NCBI GenBank assembly: GCA_963681505.1
Contig: OY811971.1
Location: 24,025,036 to 24,089,035 of the forward strand
Source of the DNA: Eunapius fragilis
Lineage: Eukaryota; Porifera; Demospongiae; Spongillida; Spongillidae
Length of the DNA stretch: 64,000 nt
Reading direction: 5' to 3'
How positions within the stretch are numbered: the stretch's first letter is position 1; each line of letters begins with the position of its first letter. The notes below the pieces were generated by a model. The model did no database searches and had not been told where the DNA came from. It was given only the letters and a program-made list of their open reading frames with translations. Of the stretch, positions 11,607 through 24,800 are shown one piece after another. The translations under genes were made by a program, and so were the position numbers.

Positions 11607-14600
11607 CCCCACAACCAGCTCTGGTCCCACAACCAGCTCTGGCTCCACAACCAGCTCTGGCTCCACAACCAGCTCTGGCTCCATAACCAGCTCTGGCCCC
11701 ACAACCAGCTCTGGCTCCATAACCAGCTCTGGCCCCACAACCAGCTCTGGCCCCACAACCAGCTCTGGCTCCACAACCAGCTCTGACCCCACAACCAGCT
11801 CTGGCTCCACAACCAGCTCTGGCTCCACAACCAGCTCTGGCTCCACAACCAGCTCTGGCTCCACATCCAGCTCTGGCTCCACTACCAGCTCTGGCCCCAC
11901 AACCAGCTCTGGCCCCACAACCAGCTCTGGCTCCACAACCAGCTCTGGCCCCACAACCAGCTCTGGCTCCATAACCAGCTCTGACCCCACAACCAGCTCT
12001 GGCCCCACAACCAGCCCTGGCCCCACAACCAGCTCTGGCTCCACAACCAGCTCTGGCTCCACAACCAGCTCTGGCCCCACAACCAGCCCTGGCTCCACAA
12101 CCAGCTCTGACCCCACAACCAGCTCTGGTCCCACAACCAGCTCTGGCTCCACAACCAGCTCTGGCCCCACAACCAGCTCTGGCCCCACAACCAGCTCTGG
12201 CTCCACAACCAGCTCTGGCCCCACAACCAGCTCTGGCCCCACAACCAGCTCTGACCCCACAACCAGCTCTGGCTCCACAACCAGCTCTGGCCCCACAACC
12301 AGCCCTGGCCCCACAACCAGCTCTGGCTCCACAACCAGCTCTGGTCCCACAACCAGCTCTGGCTCCACAACCAGCTCTGGCTCCACAACCAGCTCTGGCT
12401 CCACAACCAGCTCTGACCCCACAACCAGCTCTAGCTCCACAACCAGCTCTGGCCCCACAACCAGCTCTGGCTCCACAACCAGCTCTGGTCCCACAACCAG
12501 CTCTGGCTCCACAACCAGCTCTGGCCCCACAACCAGCTCTGGCCCCACAACCAGCTCTGACCCCACAACCAGCTCTGGCTCCACAACCAGCTCTGGCCCC
12601 ACAACCAGCCCTGGCCCCACAACCAGCTCTGGCTCCACAACCAGCTCTGGTCCCACAACCAGCTCTGGCTCCACAACCAGCTCTGGCTCCACAACCAGCT
12701 CTGACCCCACAACCAGCTCTGGCTCCACAACCAGCTCTGGCTCCACAACCAGCTCTGACACCACAACCAGCTCTGGCTCCACAACCAGCTCTGGCCCCAC
12801 AACCAGCCCTGGCTCCACAACCAGCTCTGGCTCCACAACCAGCTCTGGTCCCACAACCAGCTCTGGCTCCACAACCAGCTCTGGCTCCACAACCAGCTCT
12901 GGCCCCACAACCAGCTCTGGCTCCATAACCAGCTCTGGCCCCACAACCAGCTCTGGCCCCACAACCAGCTCTGGCTCCACAACCAGCTCTGGCCCCACAA
13001 CCAGCCCTGGCCCCACAACCAGCTCTGGCCCCACAACCAGCTCTGGCTCCACAACCAGCTCTGACCCCACAACCAGCCCTGGTCCCACAACCAGCTCTGG
13101 CTCCACAACCAGCTCTGGCCCCACAACCAGCTCTGGCCCCACAACCAGCTCTGGCTCCACAACCAGCTCTGGCCCCACAACCAGCTCTGGCCCCACAACC
13201 AGCTCTGACCCCACAACCAGCTCTGGCTCCACAACCAGCTCTGGCCCCACAACCAGCCCTGGCTCCACAACCAGCTCTGGCTCCACAACCAGCTCTGGTC
13301 CCACAACCAGCTCTGGCCCCACAACCAGCTCTGGCTCCACAGCCAGCTCTGGCTCCACAACCAGCTCTGGCCCCACAACCAGCCCTGGCTCCACAACCAG
13401 CTCTGGCTCCACAACCAGCTCTGGCCCCACAACCAGCTCTGGCCCCACAACCAGCTCTGGCCCCACAACCAGCTCTGGCCCCACAACCAGCTCTGGCCCC
13501 ACAACCAGCTCTGGCTCCACAACCAGCTCTGGCCCCACAACCAGCTCTGGCTCCACAACCAGCCCTGGCTCCACAACCTGCTCTGGCCCCACAACCAGCT
13601 CTGGCCCCACAACCAGCTCTGGCTCCACAACCAGCTCTGGATCCACTACCAGCTCTGGCTCCACAACCAGCTCTGGCCCCACAACCAGCTCTGGCCCCAT
13701 AACTAGCTCTGGCCCCATAACCAGCTCTGGCCCCACAGCCAGCTCTGGCTCCATAACCAGCTCTGGCTCCACAACCAGCTCTGGCTCCACAACCAGCTCT
13801 GGCCCCACAACCAGCTCTGGCTCCACAACCAGCTCTGGCCCCATAACCAGCTCTGGCCCCATAACCAGCTCTGGTCCCACAACCAGCTCTGGCTCCACAA
13901 CCAGCTCTGGCTCCACAACCAGCTCTGGCTCTACAACCAGCTCTGGCCACACAACCAGTTCTGGTACCACAACCAGCTCTGGTACCACAACCAGCTCTGG
14001 CCCCACAACCAGCTCTGGCTCCACAACCAGCTCTGGCTCCACAACCAGCTCTGGCTCCACAACCAGCTCTGGCCCCACAACCAGCTCTGGCCCCACAACC
14101 AGCTCTGGCCCCACAACCAGCTCTGGCTCCACAACCAGCTCTGGCCCCACAACCAGCTCTGGCTCCACAACCAGCTCTGGCTCCACATCCAGCTCTGGCT
14201 CCACAACCAGCTCTGGCTCCACATCCAGCTCTGGCTCCACATCCAGCTCTGGCTCCACATCCAGCTCTGGCTCCATAACCAGCTCTGGCTCCACAACCAG
14301 CTCTGGCTCCACATCCAGCTCTGGCTCCACATCCAGCTCTGGCTCCACAACCAGCTCTGGCCCCATAACCAGCTCTGGCCCCATAACCAGCTCTGGCCCC
14401 ACAACCAGCTCTGGCTCCACATCCAGCTCTGGCTCCATAACCAGCTCTGGCTCCACTTCCAGCTCTGGCTCCACATCCAGCTCTGGCTCCACATCCAGCT
14501 CTGGCTCCATAACCAGCTCTGGCTCCACATCCAGCTCTGGCTCCACATCCAGCTCTGGCTCCACATCCAGCTCTGGCTCCACATCCAGCTCTGGCCCCAC

Positions 14601-15052
14601 AACCAGCTCTGGCTCCACAACCAGCCCTGGCTCCACAACCAGCTCTGGCCCCACAACCAGCTCTCGCTCCACATCCAGCTCTGGCCCCACAACCAGCTCT
14701 GGCTCCACAACCAGCTCTGGCTCCACATCCAGCTCTGGCTCCACATCCAGCTCTGGCTCCACATCCAGCTCTGGCTCCATAACCAGCTCTGGCTCCACAA
14801 CCAGCTCTGGCTCCACATCCAGCTCTGGCTCCACATCCAGCTCTGGCTCCACATCCAGCTCTGGCTCCATAACCAGCTCTGGCTCCACATCCAGCTCTGG
14901 CCCCACAACCAGCTCTGGCTCCATAACCAGCTCTGGCCCCACAACCAGCTCTGGCTCCATAACCAGCTCTGGCTCCACAACCAGCTCTGGCTCCACAACC
15001 AGCTCTGGTACCACAACCAGCTCTGGCTCCATTACCAGCTCTGGCTCCACAA
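11607..15052. repeat. 18-bp minisatellite, about 190 copies
   Basis: The unit is CCACAACCAGCTCTGGCT or the CCCC-type variant, with ATAACC and ACATCC variants clustered at about 14.17-14.92 kb. The period is a multiple of three and the unit lacks stops, so long frames stay open on both strands. The plus strand can read TTSSGS or TTSSGP (mucin-like) and the minus strand ELVVEP or SWLWSQ. Open frames are therefore not evidence of coding. The array lies between minus-strand Gypsy pol fragments at 15195-15535 and 10450-10690. Just outside its right edge (15056-15118) are several CCTCCCTAGTC-like pieces, the reverse complement of the 10-bp unit seen at 5.8 and 7.5 kb. Confidence 0.97.
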
Positions 15053-15194
15053 GCTCCCTAGTCCTCACTTGGTCCTCCCTAGTCATCCCTAGTCTTCCCT
15101 TGGTTCCCTCTAGTCCATTCCAACTGTTTCCCAAGGTTTCTGAGGAATGTTGTGTGCCAAGTCTGCAGTGTTGGAGAGTCCATTTCGCATTGAA

Positions 15195-15535
15195 ACTACA
15201 CCCTTTTTACATCTTCTGTCATCCTAGGCCAATAAACAGAGTCCCTTGCTCTCCTCAATGTTGATTCTATACCTTGATGACTCACATGCAGTCTTTGTAG
15301 AAATCTGGCCTCTGAGTTCTGTGGGAACAACAACCTATCCCCCCTTATAGATAATCCCATCTTGGACTGTGATACTGTCTTGAACATTCCAGTAAGGTCT
15401 GGATGGTGGGGGCACCTGTGAAATGTTGGACGGCCATCCTTGAACAATGACATGTTTCAGGCTACATTGTTCTGGATCACTTTGTGCTGCTCCTTTTAAT
15501 AGTCTCCATTCTCTGGTCACTAACCCAAACAAACT
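15195..15535 (-). pseudogene. Gypsy-type pol relic: region through the integrase zinc-binding domain
   Basis: Two minus-strand frames join near 15340. The first carries PPPSRPYWNVQDSITVQDG and the second continues with RLHVSHQGIESTLRRARDSV and then YWPRM. This is the segment after RNase H leading into the H-H part of the HHCC zinc-binding domain. The frame change and the loss of the CxxC pair and catalytic core show that it is broken. The next expected sequence is replaced by the 18-bp array. Confidence 0.75.
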
Positions 15536-15539
15536 CTCG

Positions 15540-16160
15540 TCCTTTGGTGTTCTCCATCTCCTGATCTTCCTCATTTCCCACAGTATGTCCCACTGGAGCT
15601 CTGGACAGCACCACTTGTAGTTTTCCAGGTACAGACACCACATCAAGATCATAACATTGCCCATCTGGAACGCTCGCTGTATCACACCAGTGCTTCTGGT
15701 CCACTTGGGCTTCACCAAGGTGTGCGGCTGCCAGAGCTGCCATCTTTGACAACTTGTTCAGTACTCCGAGTACATGAGACACCACACTGTCCTTCGTTGA
15801 CTTGCTTCCTTCCCAGGCTCCCTTGACTATGTCCAGCGGTCCCCTAACGTATAGCAACTTCAAGGGCAAAAACCCTGTGGAGGCCTGTGGTACCTCCCTA
15901 TACGCAAATAACAGAAATGAGAGCCATCTGCATGTCCCTATTCTTCACATCTTCTAGCACCACCTTTCTCAGCATTGCCTTGAGAGTTCCATTGAACCTT
16001 TCGACTAACCCGTCTGTCTGCGGATGATAGGAGCTGGTTCCTGAGTGGGTGTATGTGCAGAAGTCTGTTAATTTCACTCAGCAACTTGGACGTGAAATTA
16101 CTGTCTTGATCAGTCTTCCGGTATCCCAATCCTAGTAAAAATCCGTACCAACTCATCAGC
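15540..16160 (-). pseudogene. Gypsy-type integrase relic: catalytic core end and C-terminal part
   Basis: In minus-strand order, one frame has DQDSNFTSKLL (second catalytic Asp region). The adjacent frame gives YHPQTDGLVERFNGT (catalytic Glu region). After another frame change comes LLYVRGPLDIVKGAWE and HLGEAQVDQK, typical of the linker after the core. At least two frameshifts and a stop make it a pseudogene. It sits upstream, in element orientation, of the zinc-domain fragment at 15195-15535, although the zinc domain normally comes first. The two are therefore separate or rearranged copies. Confidence 0.75.
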
Positions 16161-16170
16161 TACCCACTCC

Positions 16171-17445
16171 ATGTCACAATGCTCCGCTCCCTGCAACAGC
16201 TTCCAGATATCTGGTTCCATAGTCACACAGCACCAGGATATAGTGTTGAAGGAAGTCTGCACCCTGCTCCAGATACACAAAACCCGTACAACGGCCTACC
16301 ATCATCATTGTAATGTGTTAGTAGAGAGGTTAAATAGAACATTAATAGACATGCTATCTACAGTGGTTAAGGATCATGAGATGGATTGGGACCAGTGTAT
16401 ACGGAGGGTGTGTTTAGCATACAATTCAAGTGTTCATGCATCCACAGGGTACTCCCCCTTTTATTTGATGTATGGTCGTCAAGTAAACCTACCAGTTGAC
16501 CTGATGTATGGCTCAACCCCACACGAAGCCTGCACCTTGGGTGATTATGCATATATGTTGCAGAACAATCGCACAGAGGTATATGCGTTGGCTCGAAAAA
16601 AGGGTATTACTGAGCACTACCGACAAAAGGGTATTACTGAGCACCACCGACAAAAGGGTGTTACTGAGCACCACCGACAAAAGGGTATTACTGAGCACCA
16701 CCGACAAAAGGGTATTACTGAGCACCACCAACAAAAGGGTATTACTGAGCACCACCGACAAAAGGGTATTACTGAGCACCACCAACAAAAGGGTATTACT
16801 GAGCACCACCGACAAAAGGGTATTACTGAGCACCACCAACAAAAGGGTATTACTGAGCACCACCAACAAAAGGGTATTACTGAGCACCACCGACAAAAGG
16901 GTATTACTCAGCACCACCGACAAAAGGGTATTACTAAGCACCACCGACAAAAGGGTATTACTGAGCACCACCGACAAAAGGGTATTACTGAGCACCACCA
17001 ACAAAAGGGTATTACTGAGCACCACCGACAAAAGGGTATTACTGAGCACCAAAGACAAAAGTGTATTACTGAGCACCACCGACAAAAGGGTATTACTGAG
17101 TACCACCGACCAAAGGGTATTACTGAGCACCACCAACAAAAGGGTCTTACTGAGCACCACCGACAAAAGGGTATTACTGAGCACTACCGACAAAAGGGTA
17201 TTACTGAGCACCACCGACCAACGTGTATTACTGAGCACCACCGACAAAAGGGTATTACTGAGAACCACCGACGAAAGGGTATTACTGAGCACCAAAGACA
17301 ATAGGCTATGTACGATGTCAGAGTACATGGTGCTCCGTACCAAGTAGGTGACTGGGTATGGCTACATTCACCAGCTGTGCCCCGGGGTCAGTGTAGGAAA
17401 TTACATCACCTATCCTTCACCTGTGTGTGCTGTGAGCTAGGGTAG
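16171..17445 (+). pseudogene. Second Gypsy-type integrase relic with an expanded 27-bp repeat
   Basis: The plus-strand frame shows KEVCTLLQIHKTRTTAYHH, then LVERLNRTLIDMLSTV and AYNSSVHASTGYSPFYLMYG, which is the end of a Ty3/Gypsy integrase core (catalytic Glu in VERLN). It continues as RTEVYALARK and enters 26 copies of a 9-residue repeat. A TAG follows at 17302, after which the same frame resumes with YDVRVHGAPYQVGDWVWLHS, the usual post-core segment. The array therefore sits inside the linker between core and C-terminal domain. The two upstream catalytic Asp positions are missing, so the copy cannot be active. It is head-to-head with the minus-strand relic ending at 16160. Confidence 0.8.
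16600..17301 (+). repeat. In-frame 27-bp minisatellite, 26 copies
   Basis: Twenty-six units of 27 bp occupy exactly 702 bp. Most encode KGITEHHRQ, with a common KGITEHHQQ variant and single changes near the 3' end. All copies keep the integrase frame. A single-base change could explain the TAG immediately after the last unit. Confidence 0.97.
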
Positions 17446-17478
17446 TCTAGGAAACGACATGGGAGTGGCTGTGGGAGT

Positions 17479-17690
17479 GGTTGCATGTGACCTAACACAT
17501 GTGATCTAAAGATTCGTCCATTACATGGTTTTGGTATGTTATTTGGACTGAAGTGTTTAGCAAAAGTGGTTCTGGTAGGAATCATTTTCATCTAGGTTAT
17601 TCTAGACTTTGTTTATTGTAGAACACATGTACACACACACATTGGTTAACGTATATAGATCCTTTGAGCCTTGACTTGTGTCCACATTAA
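17479..17690. repeat. Third, partial copy of the 7.3-kb repeat block
   Basis: The segment with CATGGTTTTGGTAT, TTTAGCAAA and TTGGTTAAC...TAGATCCTTTGAGCCTT matches 7328-7500 (and 5700-5760) with divergence. The block is therefore dispersed, not only tandem. Confidence 0.75.
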
Positions 17691-18021
17691 TGGGTGCCAT
17701 CAGAGATGAAACAGATCTCTTGATTCCAATACATGCACACCCATACACCATGCGTACACACATGTGCACCCACAATTGCCATGTGGTCAGGTAGTATATG
17801 AGACTGTTTCTGCAGATATATGAGCATTCTAGGCATTGTACGGGACTTGCCCCCCCCCACCCCCCTCATCCCCAGTGGTGTTATATCTTATGCACAGGCT
17901 TCTAGAAGTATGGTGGAGCTGTTGCAGATCAGGAAGCACCGTGATTCTGAACACTAGTTTATTTTAGATGTGGCTACGCCATGCTGTCATATTTTGTTTG
18001 AACAGAGCAGCACACCTCAAA
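17691..18021. other. No gene recognised
   Basis: Unique sequence with a C run near 17850. No recognisable frame. Confidence 0.5.
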
Positions 18022-21000
18022 GGTAGCTGTCCTATGAATGAACTATGTGTATTGTCTAGTTGGTAATGACAGTGACGTGCACAGCAGATGAAGGACCAAT
18101 TATATGTCAAAGTGGGTTGGGTGAAGTGAGCATGATATAGGAGATGTCCAGCTATGTACCATTCTGATAATAATTATCATATATGTGGACTATTGCCACA
18201 AATCACCCACACACTGGTAACATGGTTATCAGATACAAGTACATAAATACATGTACATGTATATACGTAGCTCTCCTTAGATTTTGGGGAACCTGATCAA
18301 AGTTGGGGGTGTTAGAGGAGGATACCCCCCAACCCATTGAATGTGTGTGTGTGTGTGTGGGGGGGGGGGTGTAACCACAGGGTCCATTTACCCCATAACC
18401 TATCTCTGACAGACCATACCCATGGACCTATCAATCCCATCTTCCCCTTCCTCCACTCCACCCACTGCTGGGTCATGTGACTGTGTAGTTGATGTACATG
18501 TAGTGGTGTCATGGCTAGACCTCCACCCACCACCTCTACTGCCACACCACCTCATGGTCACCCCTCATGTACATGTATGTATGGTCACCTGTCATGTATG
18601 GTCACCCCTCATGTATAGTCGCCCCTCATGTATGGTCACCCCTCATATATGGTCACCCCTCATGTATGGTCACCCCTCGTGTAAGGTCACCCCTCATGTA
18701 TGGACACCTCTCATGTATTGTCACCTCTCATGTATGGACACCCCTCATGTATGGTCACCCCTCATGTATGGTCACCCCTCATGTATGGTCACCCCTCATG
18801 TATGGTCACCCCTCATGCATGGTCACCCCTCATGCATGGTCACCCCCTATGCTATGTATGGTCACCCCTCATGTATGGTCACCCCTCATGCATGGTCACC
18901 CCCTATGCTATGTATGGTCACCCCTCATGTATGGTCACTGCTCATGTATGGTCACCCCTCATGTATGGTCATCCCTCATGTATGGTCACCCCTCATGTAT
19001 CGTCACCCCTCATGTATGGTCACCCCTCATGTATGGTCACCCCTTATGTATGGTCACCCTTCATGTATGGTCATCTCTCATGTATGGTCACCCCTCATGT
19101 ATGGTCACCCCTTATGTATGGTCACCCTTCATGTATGGTCATCTCTCATGTATGGTCACCCCTCATGTATGGTCGCCCCTCATGTATGGTCACCCCTCAT
19201 GTATGGTCACCCCTCATGTACATGTATGGTCACCCCTCATGTATGGTCACCCCTTATGTATGGTCACCTCTCATGTATGGTCACCTCTCATGTATTGTCA
19301 CCCCTCATCTATGGTCACCCCTCATGAATGGTTACCCCTCATGTATTGTCACCCCTCATGTATGGTCACCTCTCATGTATGGTCACCCCTCATGTATGGT
19401 CATCCCTCATGTGTGGTTACCCCTCATGTATGGCCACCCCCCATGTATGGTCACCCGTCATGTATGGTCACCCCTCATGTGTGGTCACTGCTCATGTATT
19501 GTCACCCCTCATGTCACCCCTCATGTATGGTCACCCCTCATGTACATGTATGGTCACCCCTCATGTATGGTCACTGCTCATGTATGGTCACCCCTCATGT
19601 ATGGTCATCCCTCATGTATGGTCACCCCTCATGTATCGTCACCCCTCATGTATGGTCACCCCTCATGTATGGTCACCCCTTATGTATGGTCACCCTTCAT
19701 GTATGGTCATCTCTCATGTATGGTCACCCCTCATGTATGGTCGCCCCTCATGTATGGTCACCCCTCATGTATGGTCACCCCTCATGTACATGTATGGTCA
19801 CCCCTCATGTATGGACACCCCTTATGTATGGTCACCTCTCATGTATGGTCACCTGTCATGTATTGTCACCCCTCATCTATGGTCACCCCTCATGAATGGT
19901 TACCCCTCATGTATTGTCACCCCTCATGTATGGTCACCTCTCATGTATGGTCACCCCTCATGTATGGTCATCCCTCATGTGTGGTTACCCCTCATGTATG
20001 GCCACCCCCCATGTATGGTCACCCGTCATGTATGGTCACCCCTCATGTGTGGTCACTGCTCATGTATTGTCACCCCTCATGTCACCCCTCATGTATGGTC
20101 ATCCCTCATGTATGGTCACCCCTCATGTATGGTCACCCCTCGTGTAAGGTCACCCCTCATGTATGGACACCTCTCATGTATTGTCACCTCTCATGTATGG
20201 ACACCCCTCATGTATGGTCACCCCTCATGTATGGTCACCCCTCATGTATGGTCACCCCTCATGTATGGTCACCCCTCATGCATGGTCACCCCTCATGCAT
20301 GGTCACCCCCTATGCTATGTATGGTCACCCCTCATGTATGGTCACCCCTCATGCATGGTCACCCCTCATGCATGGTCACCCCCTATGCTATGTATGGTCA
20401 CCCCTCATGTTTGGTCACTGCTCATGTATGGTCACCCCTCATGTATGGTCATCCCTCATGTATGGTCACCCCTCATGTATCGTCACCCCTCATGTATGGT
20501 CACCCCTCATGTATGGTCACCCCTTATGTATGGTCACCCTTCATGAATGGTCATCTCTCATGTATGGTCACCCCTCATGTATGGTCGCCCCTCATGTATG
20601 GTCACCCCTCATGTATGGTCACCCCTCATGTACATGTATGGTCACCCCTCATGTATGGTCACTGCTCATGTATGGTCACCCCTCATGTATGGTCATCCCT
20701 CATGTATGGTCACCCCTCATGTATCGTCACCCCTCATGTATGGTCACCCCTCATGTATGGTCACCCCTCATGTATGGTCACCCCTCATGTATGGTCACCT
20801 CTCATGTATGCTCACCTCTCATGTATGGTCACCCCTCATGTATGGTCACCCCTCATGTATGGTCACCCCTTATGTATGGTCACCCTTCATGTATGGTCAT
20901 CTCTCATGTATGGTCACCCCTCATGTATGGTCGCCCCTCATGTATGGTCACCCCTCATGTATGGTCACCCCTCATGTACATGTATGGTCACCCCTCATGT

Positions 21001-21871
21001 ATGGTCACTGCTCATGTATGGTCACCCCTTATGTATGGTCACCTCTCATGTATGGTCACCTCTCATGTATTGTCACCCCTCATCTATGGTCACCCCTCAT
21101 GAATGGTTACCCCTCATGTATTGTCACCCCTCATGTATGGTCACCTCTCATGTATGGTCACCCCTCATGTATGGTCATCCCTCATGTGTGGTTACCCCTC
21201 ATGTATGGCCACCCCCCATGTATGGTCACCCCTCATGTATGGTCACCCCTCATGTGTGGTCACTGCTCATGTATTGTCACCCCTCATGTCACCCCTCATG
21301 TATGGTCATCCCTCATGTATGGTCACCCCTCATGTAAATTAGCTATAGGTAGCTGGCCTATGAACGAACTATGTGTATTGTCTAGTTTGTAATGACAGTG
21401 ACGTGCACAGCAGATGAAGGACTAATTATATGTCAAAGTGGGTTGGGTGAAGTGAGCATGATATAGGAGATGTCCAGCTATGTACCATTATGATAATAAT
21501 TATCATGTATGTGGACTATTGCCACAAATCACACACTGGTAACATGGTTATCAGATACAAGTACATAAATACATGTACATGTATATACCTAGCTCTCCTT
21601 AGATTTTGGGGAACCTGATCAAAGTTGGGGGTGTTAGAGGACGAGACCCCCCAACCCATTGAATGTGTGTGTGTGTGTGGGGGGGGGGTGTAACCACAGG
21701 GTCCATTTACACCATAACCTATCTCTGACAGACCACACCCATGGACTTATCAATCCCATCTTCCCCTTCCTCCACTCCACCCACTGCTGGGTCATGTGAC
21801 TGTGTAGTTGATGTACATGTAGTGGTGTCATGGCTAGACCTCCACCCACCACCTCTACTGCCACACCACCT
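18022..21871. repeat. 3.3-kb higher-order duplication: leader copies at 18022-18552 and 21348-21871
   Basis: A unique leader of about 530 bp, including GTAATGACAGTGACGTGCAC and a (TG)n-(G)n tract, occurs twice with only a few differences. Each copy is followed by the 17-bp array. The spacing is about 3320 bp, so leader plus array forms a tandemly duplicated macrosatellite unit. Confidence 0.95.
18553..21336. repeat. 17-bp minisatellite, first block
   Basis: About 164 copies of CATGTATGGTCACCCCT with many variants (CATGTATTGTCACC, CATGCATGG, TACATGTATGG). Because 17 is not a multiple of 3, three units (51 bp) encode a 17-residue repeat and every forward frame reads the same peptide, MYGHPSCMVTPHVWSPL. 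Variants recur in the same order over hundreds of bases, showing long block duplications. Long frames here are a by-product of the stop-free unit. Confidence 0.97.
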
Positions 21872-24800
21872 CATGGTCACCCCTCATGTACATGTATGTA
21901 TGGTCACCTGTCATGTATGGTCACCCCTCATGTATAGTCGCCCCTCATGTATGGTCACCCCTCATGTATGGTCACCCCTCATATATGGTCACCCCTCATG
22001 TATGGTCACCCCTCGTGTAAGGTCACCCCTCATGTATGGACACCTCTCATGTATTGTCACCTCTCATGTATGGACACCCCTCATGTATGGTCACCACTCA
22101 TGTATGGTCACCCCTCATGTATGGTCACCCCTCATGTATGGTCACCCCTCATGCATGGTCACCCCTCATGCATGGTCACCCCCTATGCTATGTATGGTCA
22201 CCCCTCATGTATGGTCACCCCTCATGCATGGTCACCCCTCATGCATGGTCACCCCCTATGCTATGTATGGTCACCCCTCATGTATGGTCACTGCTCATGT
22301 ATGGTCACCCCTCATGTATGGTCATCCCTCATGTATGGTCACCCCTCATGTATCGTCACCCCTCATGTATGGTCACCCCTCATGTATGGTCACCCCTTAT
22401 GTATGGTCACCCTTCATGTATGGTCATCTCTCATGTATGGTCACCCCTCATGTATGGTCGCCCCTCATGTATGGTCACCCCTCATGTATGGTCACCCCTC
22501 ATGTACATGTATGGTCACCCCTCATGTATGGTCACTTCTCATGTATGGTCACCCCTCATGTATGGTCATCCCTCATGTATGGTCACCCCTCATGTATCGT
22601 CACCCCTCATGTATGGTCACCCCTCATGTATGGTCACCCCTTATGTATGGTCACCCTTCATGTATGGTCATCTCTCATGTATGGTCACCCCTCATGTATG
22701 GTCGCCCCTCATGTATGGTCACCCCTCATGTATGGTCACCCCTCATGTACATGTATGGTCACCCCTCATGTATGGTCACCCCTTATGTATGGTCACCTCT
22801 CATGTATGGTCACCTCTCATGTATTGTCACCCCTCATCTATGGTCACCCCTCATGAATGGTTACCCCTCATGTATTGTCACCCCTCATGTATGGTCACCT
22901 CTCATGTATGGTCACCCCTCATGTATGGTCATCCCTCATGTGTGGTTACCCCTCATGTATGGCCACCCCCCATGTATGGTCACCCCTCATGTATGGTCAC
23001 CCCTCATGTGTGGTCACTGCTCATGTATTGTCACCCCTCATGTATGGTCATCCCTCATGTATGGTCACCCCTCATGTATGGTCACCCCTCATGTGTGGTC
23101 ACCCCTCATGTATGGTCACCCCTCATGTATGGTCACCCCTCATGTATGGTCACGCCTCATGTATGGTCACCCCTCATGTATAGTCACCCCTCATGTATGG
23201 TCACCCCTCATGTACATGTATGGTCACCCCTCATGTATGGTCACTGCTCATGTATGGTCACCCCTCATGTATGGTCATCCCTCATGTATCGTCACCCCTC
23301 ATGTATCGTCACCCCTCATGTATGGTCACCCCTCATGTATGGTCACCCCTTATGTATGGTCACCATTCATGTATGGTCATCTCTCATGTATGGTCACCCC
23401 TCCTGTATGGTCACCCCTCATGTATGGTCATCCCTCATGTGTGGTTACCTCTCATGTATGGTCACTCCTCGAGTATGGTCACCCCTCATGTATGGTCACC
23501 TGTCATGTATGGTCACCCCTCATGTACTGTCACCCCTCATGTATGGTCACGCCTCATGTATGGTCACCTCTCATGATGGTCACCCCTCATGTATGGTCAC
23601 CCCTCATGTATGGTCACGCCTCACGTATGGTCACCCCTCATGTATGGTCACCCCTCATGTATGGTCACCCCTCATGTCTGGTCACCCATCATGTATGATC
23701 ACCCCTCATGCATGGTCACCCCTCATGTATGGTCACCCCTCATGTATGGTCACCCCTCATGTATGGTCACCCCTCATGTATGGTTACCCCCTCATGTATG
23801 GTCACCCCTCATGTATGGTCACCCCTCATGTATGGTCACCTCTCATGTATGGTCACCCCTCATGTATGGCCACCCCTCATGTATGGTCACCCCTTATGTA
23901 TGGTCACCCTTCATGTATGGTCATCTCTCATGTATGGTCACCCCTCATGTATGGTCGCCCCTCATGTATGGTCACCCCTCATGTATGGTCACCCCTCATG
24001 TACATGTATGGTCACCCCTCATGTATGGTCACTTCTCATGTATGGTCACCCCTCATGTATGGTCATCCCTCATGTATGGTCACCCCTCATGTATCGTCAC
24101 CCCTCATGTATGGTCACCCCTCATGTATGGTCACCCCTTATGTATGGTCACCCTTCATGTATGGTCATCTCTCATGTATGGTCACCCCTCATGTATGGTC
24201 GCCCCTCATGTATGGTCACCCCTCATGTATGGTCACCCCTCATGTACATGTATGGTCACCCCTCATGTATGGTCACCCCTTGTGTATGGTCACCTCTCAT
24301 GTATGGTCACCTCTCATGTATTGTCACCCCTCATCTATGGTCACCCCTCATGAATGGTTACCCCTCATGTATTGTCACCCCTCATGTATGGTCACCTCTC
24401 ATGTATGGTCACCCCTCATGTATGGTCATCCCTCATGTGTGGTTACCCCTCATGTATGGCCACCCCCCATGTATGGTCACCCCTCATGTATGGTCACCCC
24501 TCATGTGTGGTCACTGCTCATGTATTGTCACCCCTCATGTATGGTCATCCCTCATGTATGGTCACCCCTCATGTATGGTCACCCCTCATGTATGGTCACC
24601 CCTCATGTGTGGTCACCCCTCATGTATGGTCACCCCTCATGTATGGTCACCCCTCATGTATGGTCACGCCTCATGTATGGTCACCCCTCATGTATAGTCA
24701 CCCCTCATGTATGGTCACCCCTCATGTACATGTATGGTCACCCCTCATGTATGGTCACTGCTCATGTATGGTCACCCCTCATGTATGGTCATCCCTCATG

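Noticed and set aside
11535-15134. A 1199-codon minus-strand frame and a 785-codon frame in the 18-bp array
   Set aside because: Open frames follow automatically from a stop-free unit with a period divisible by three; no start context, splice sites or flanking domain.
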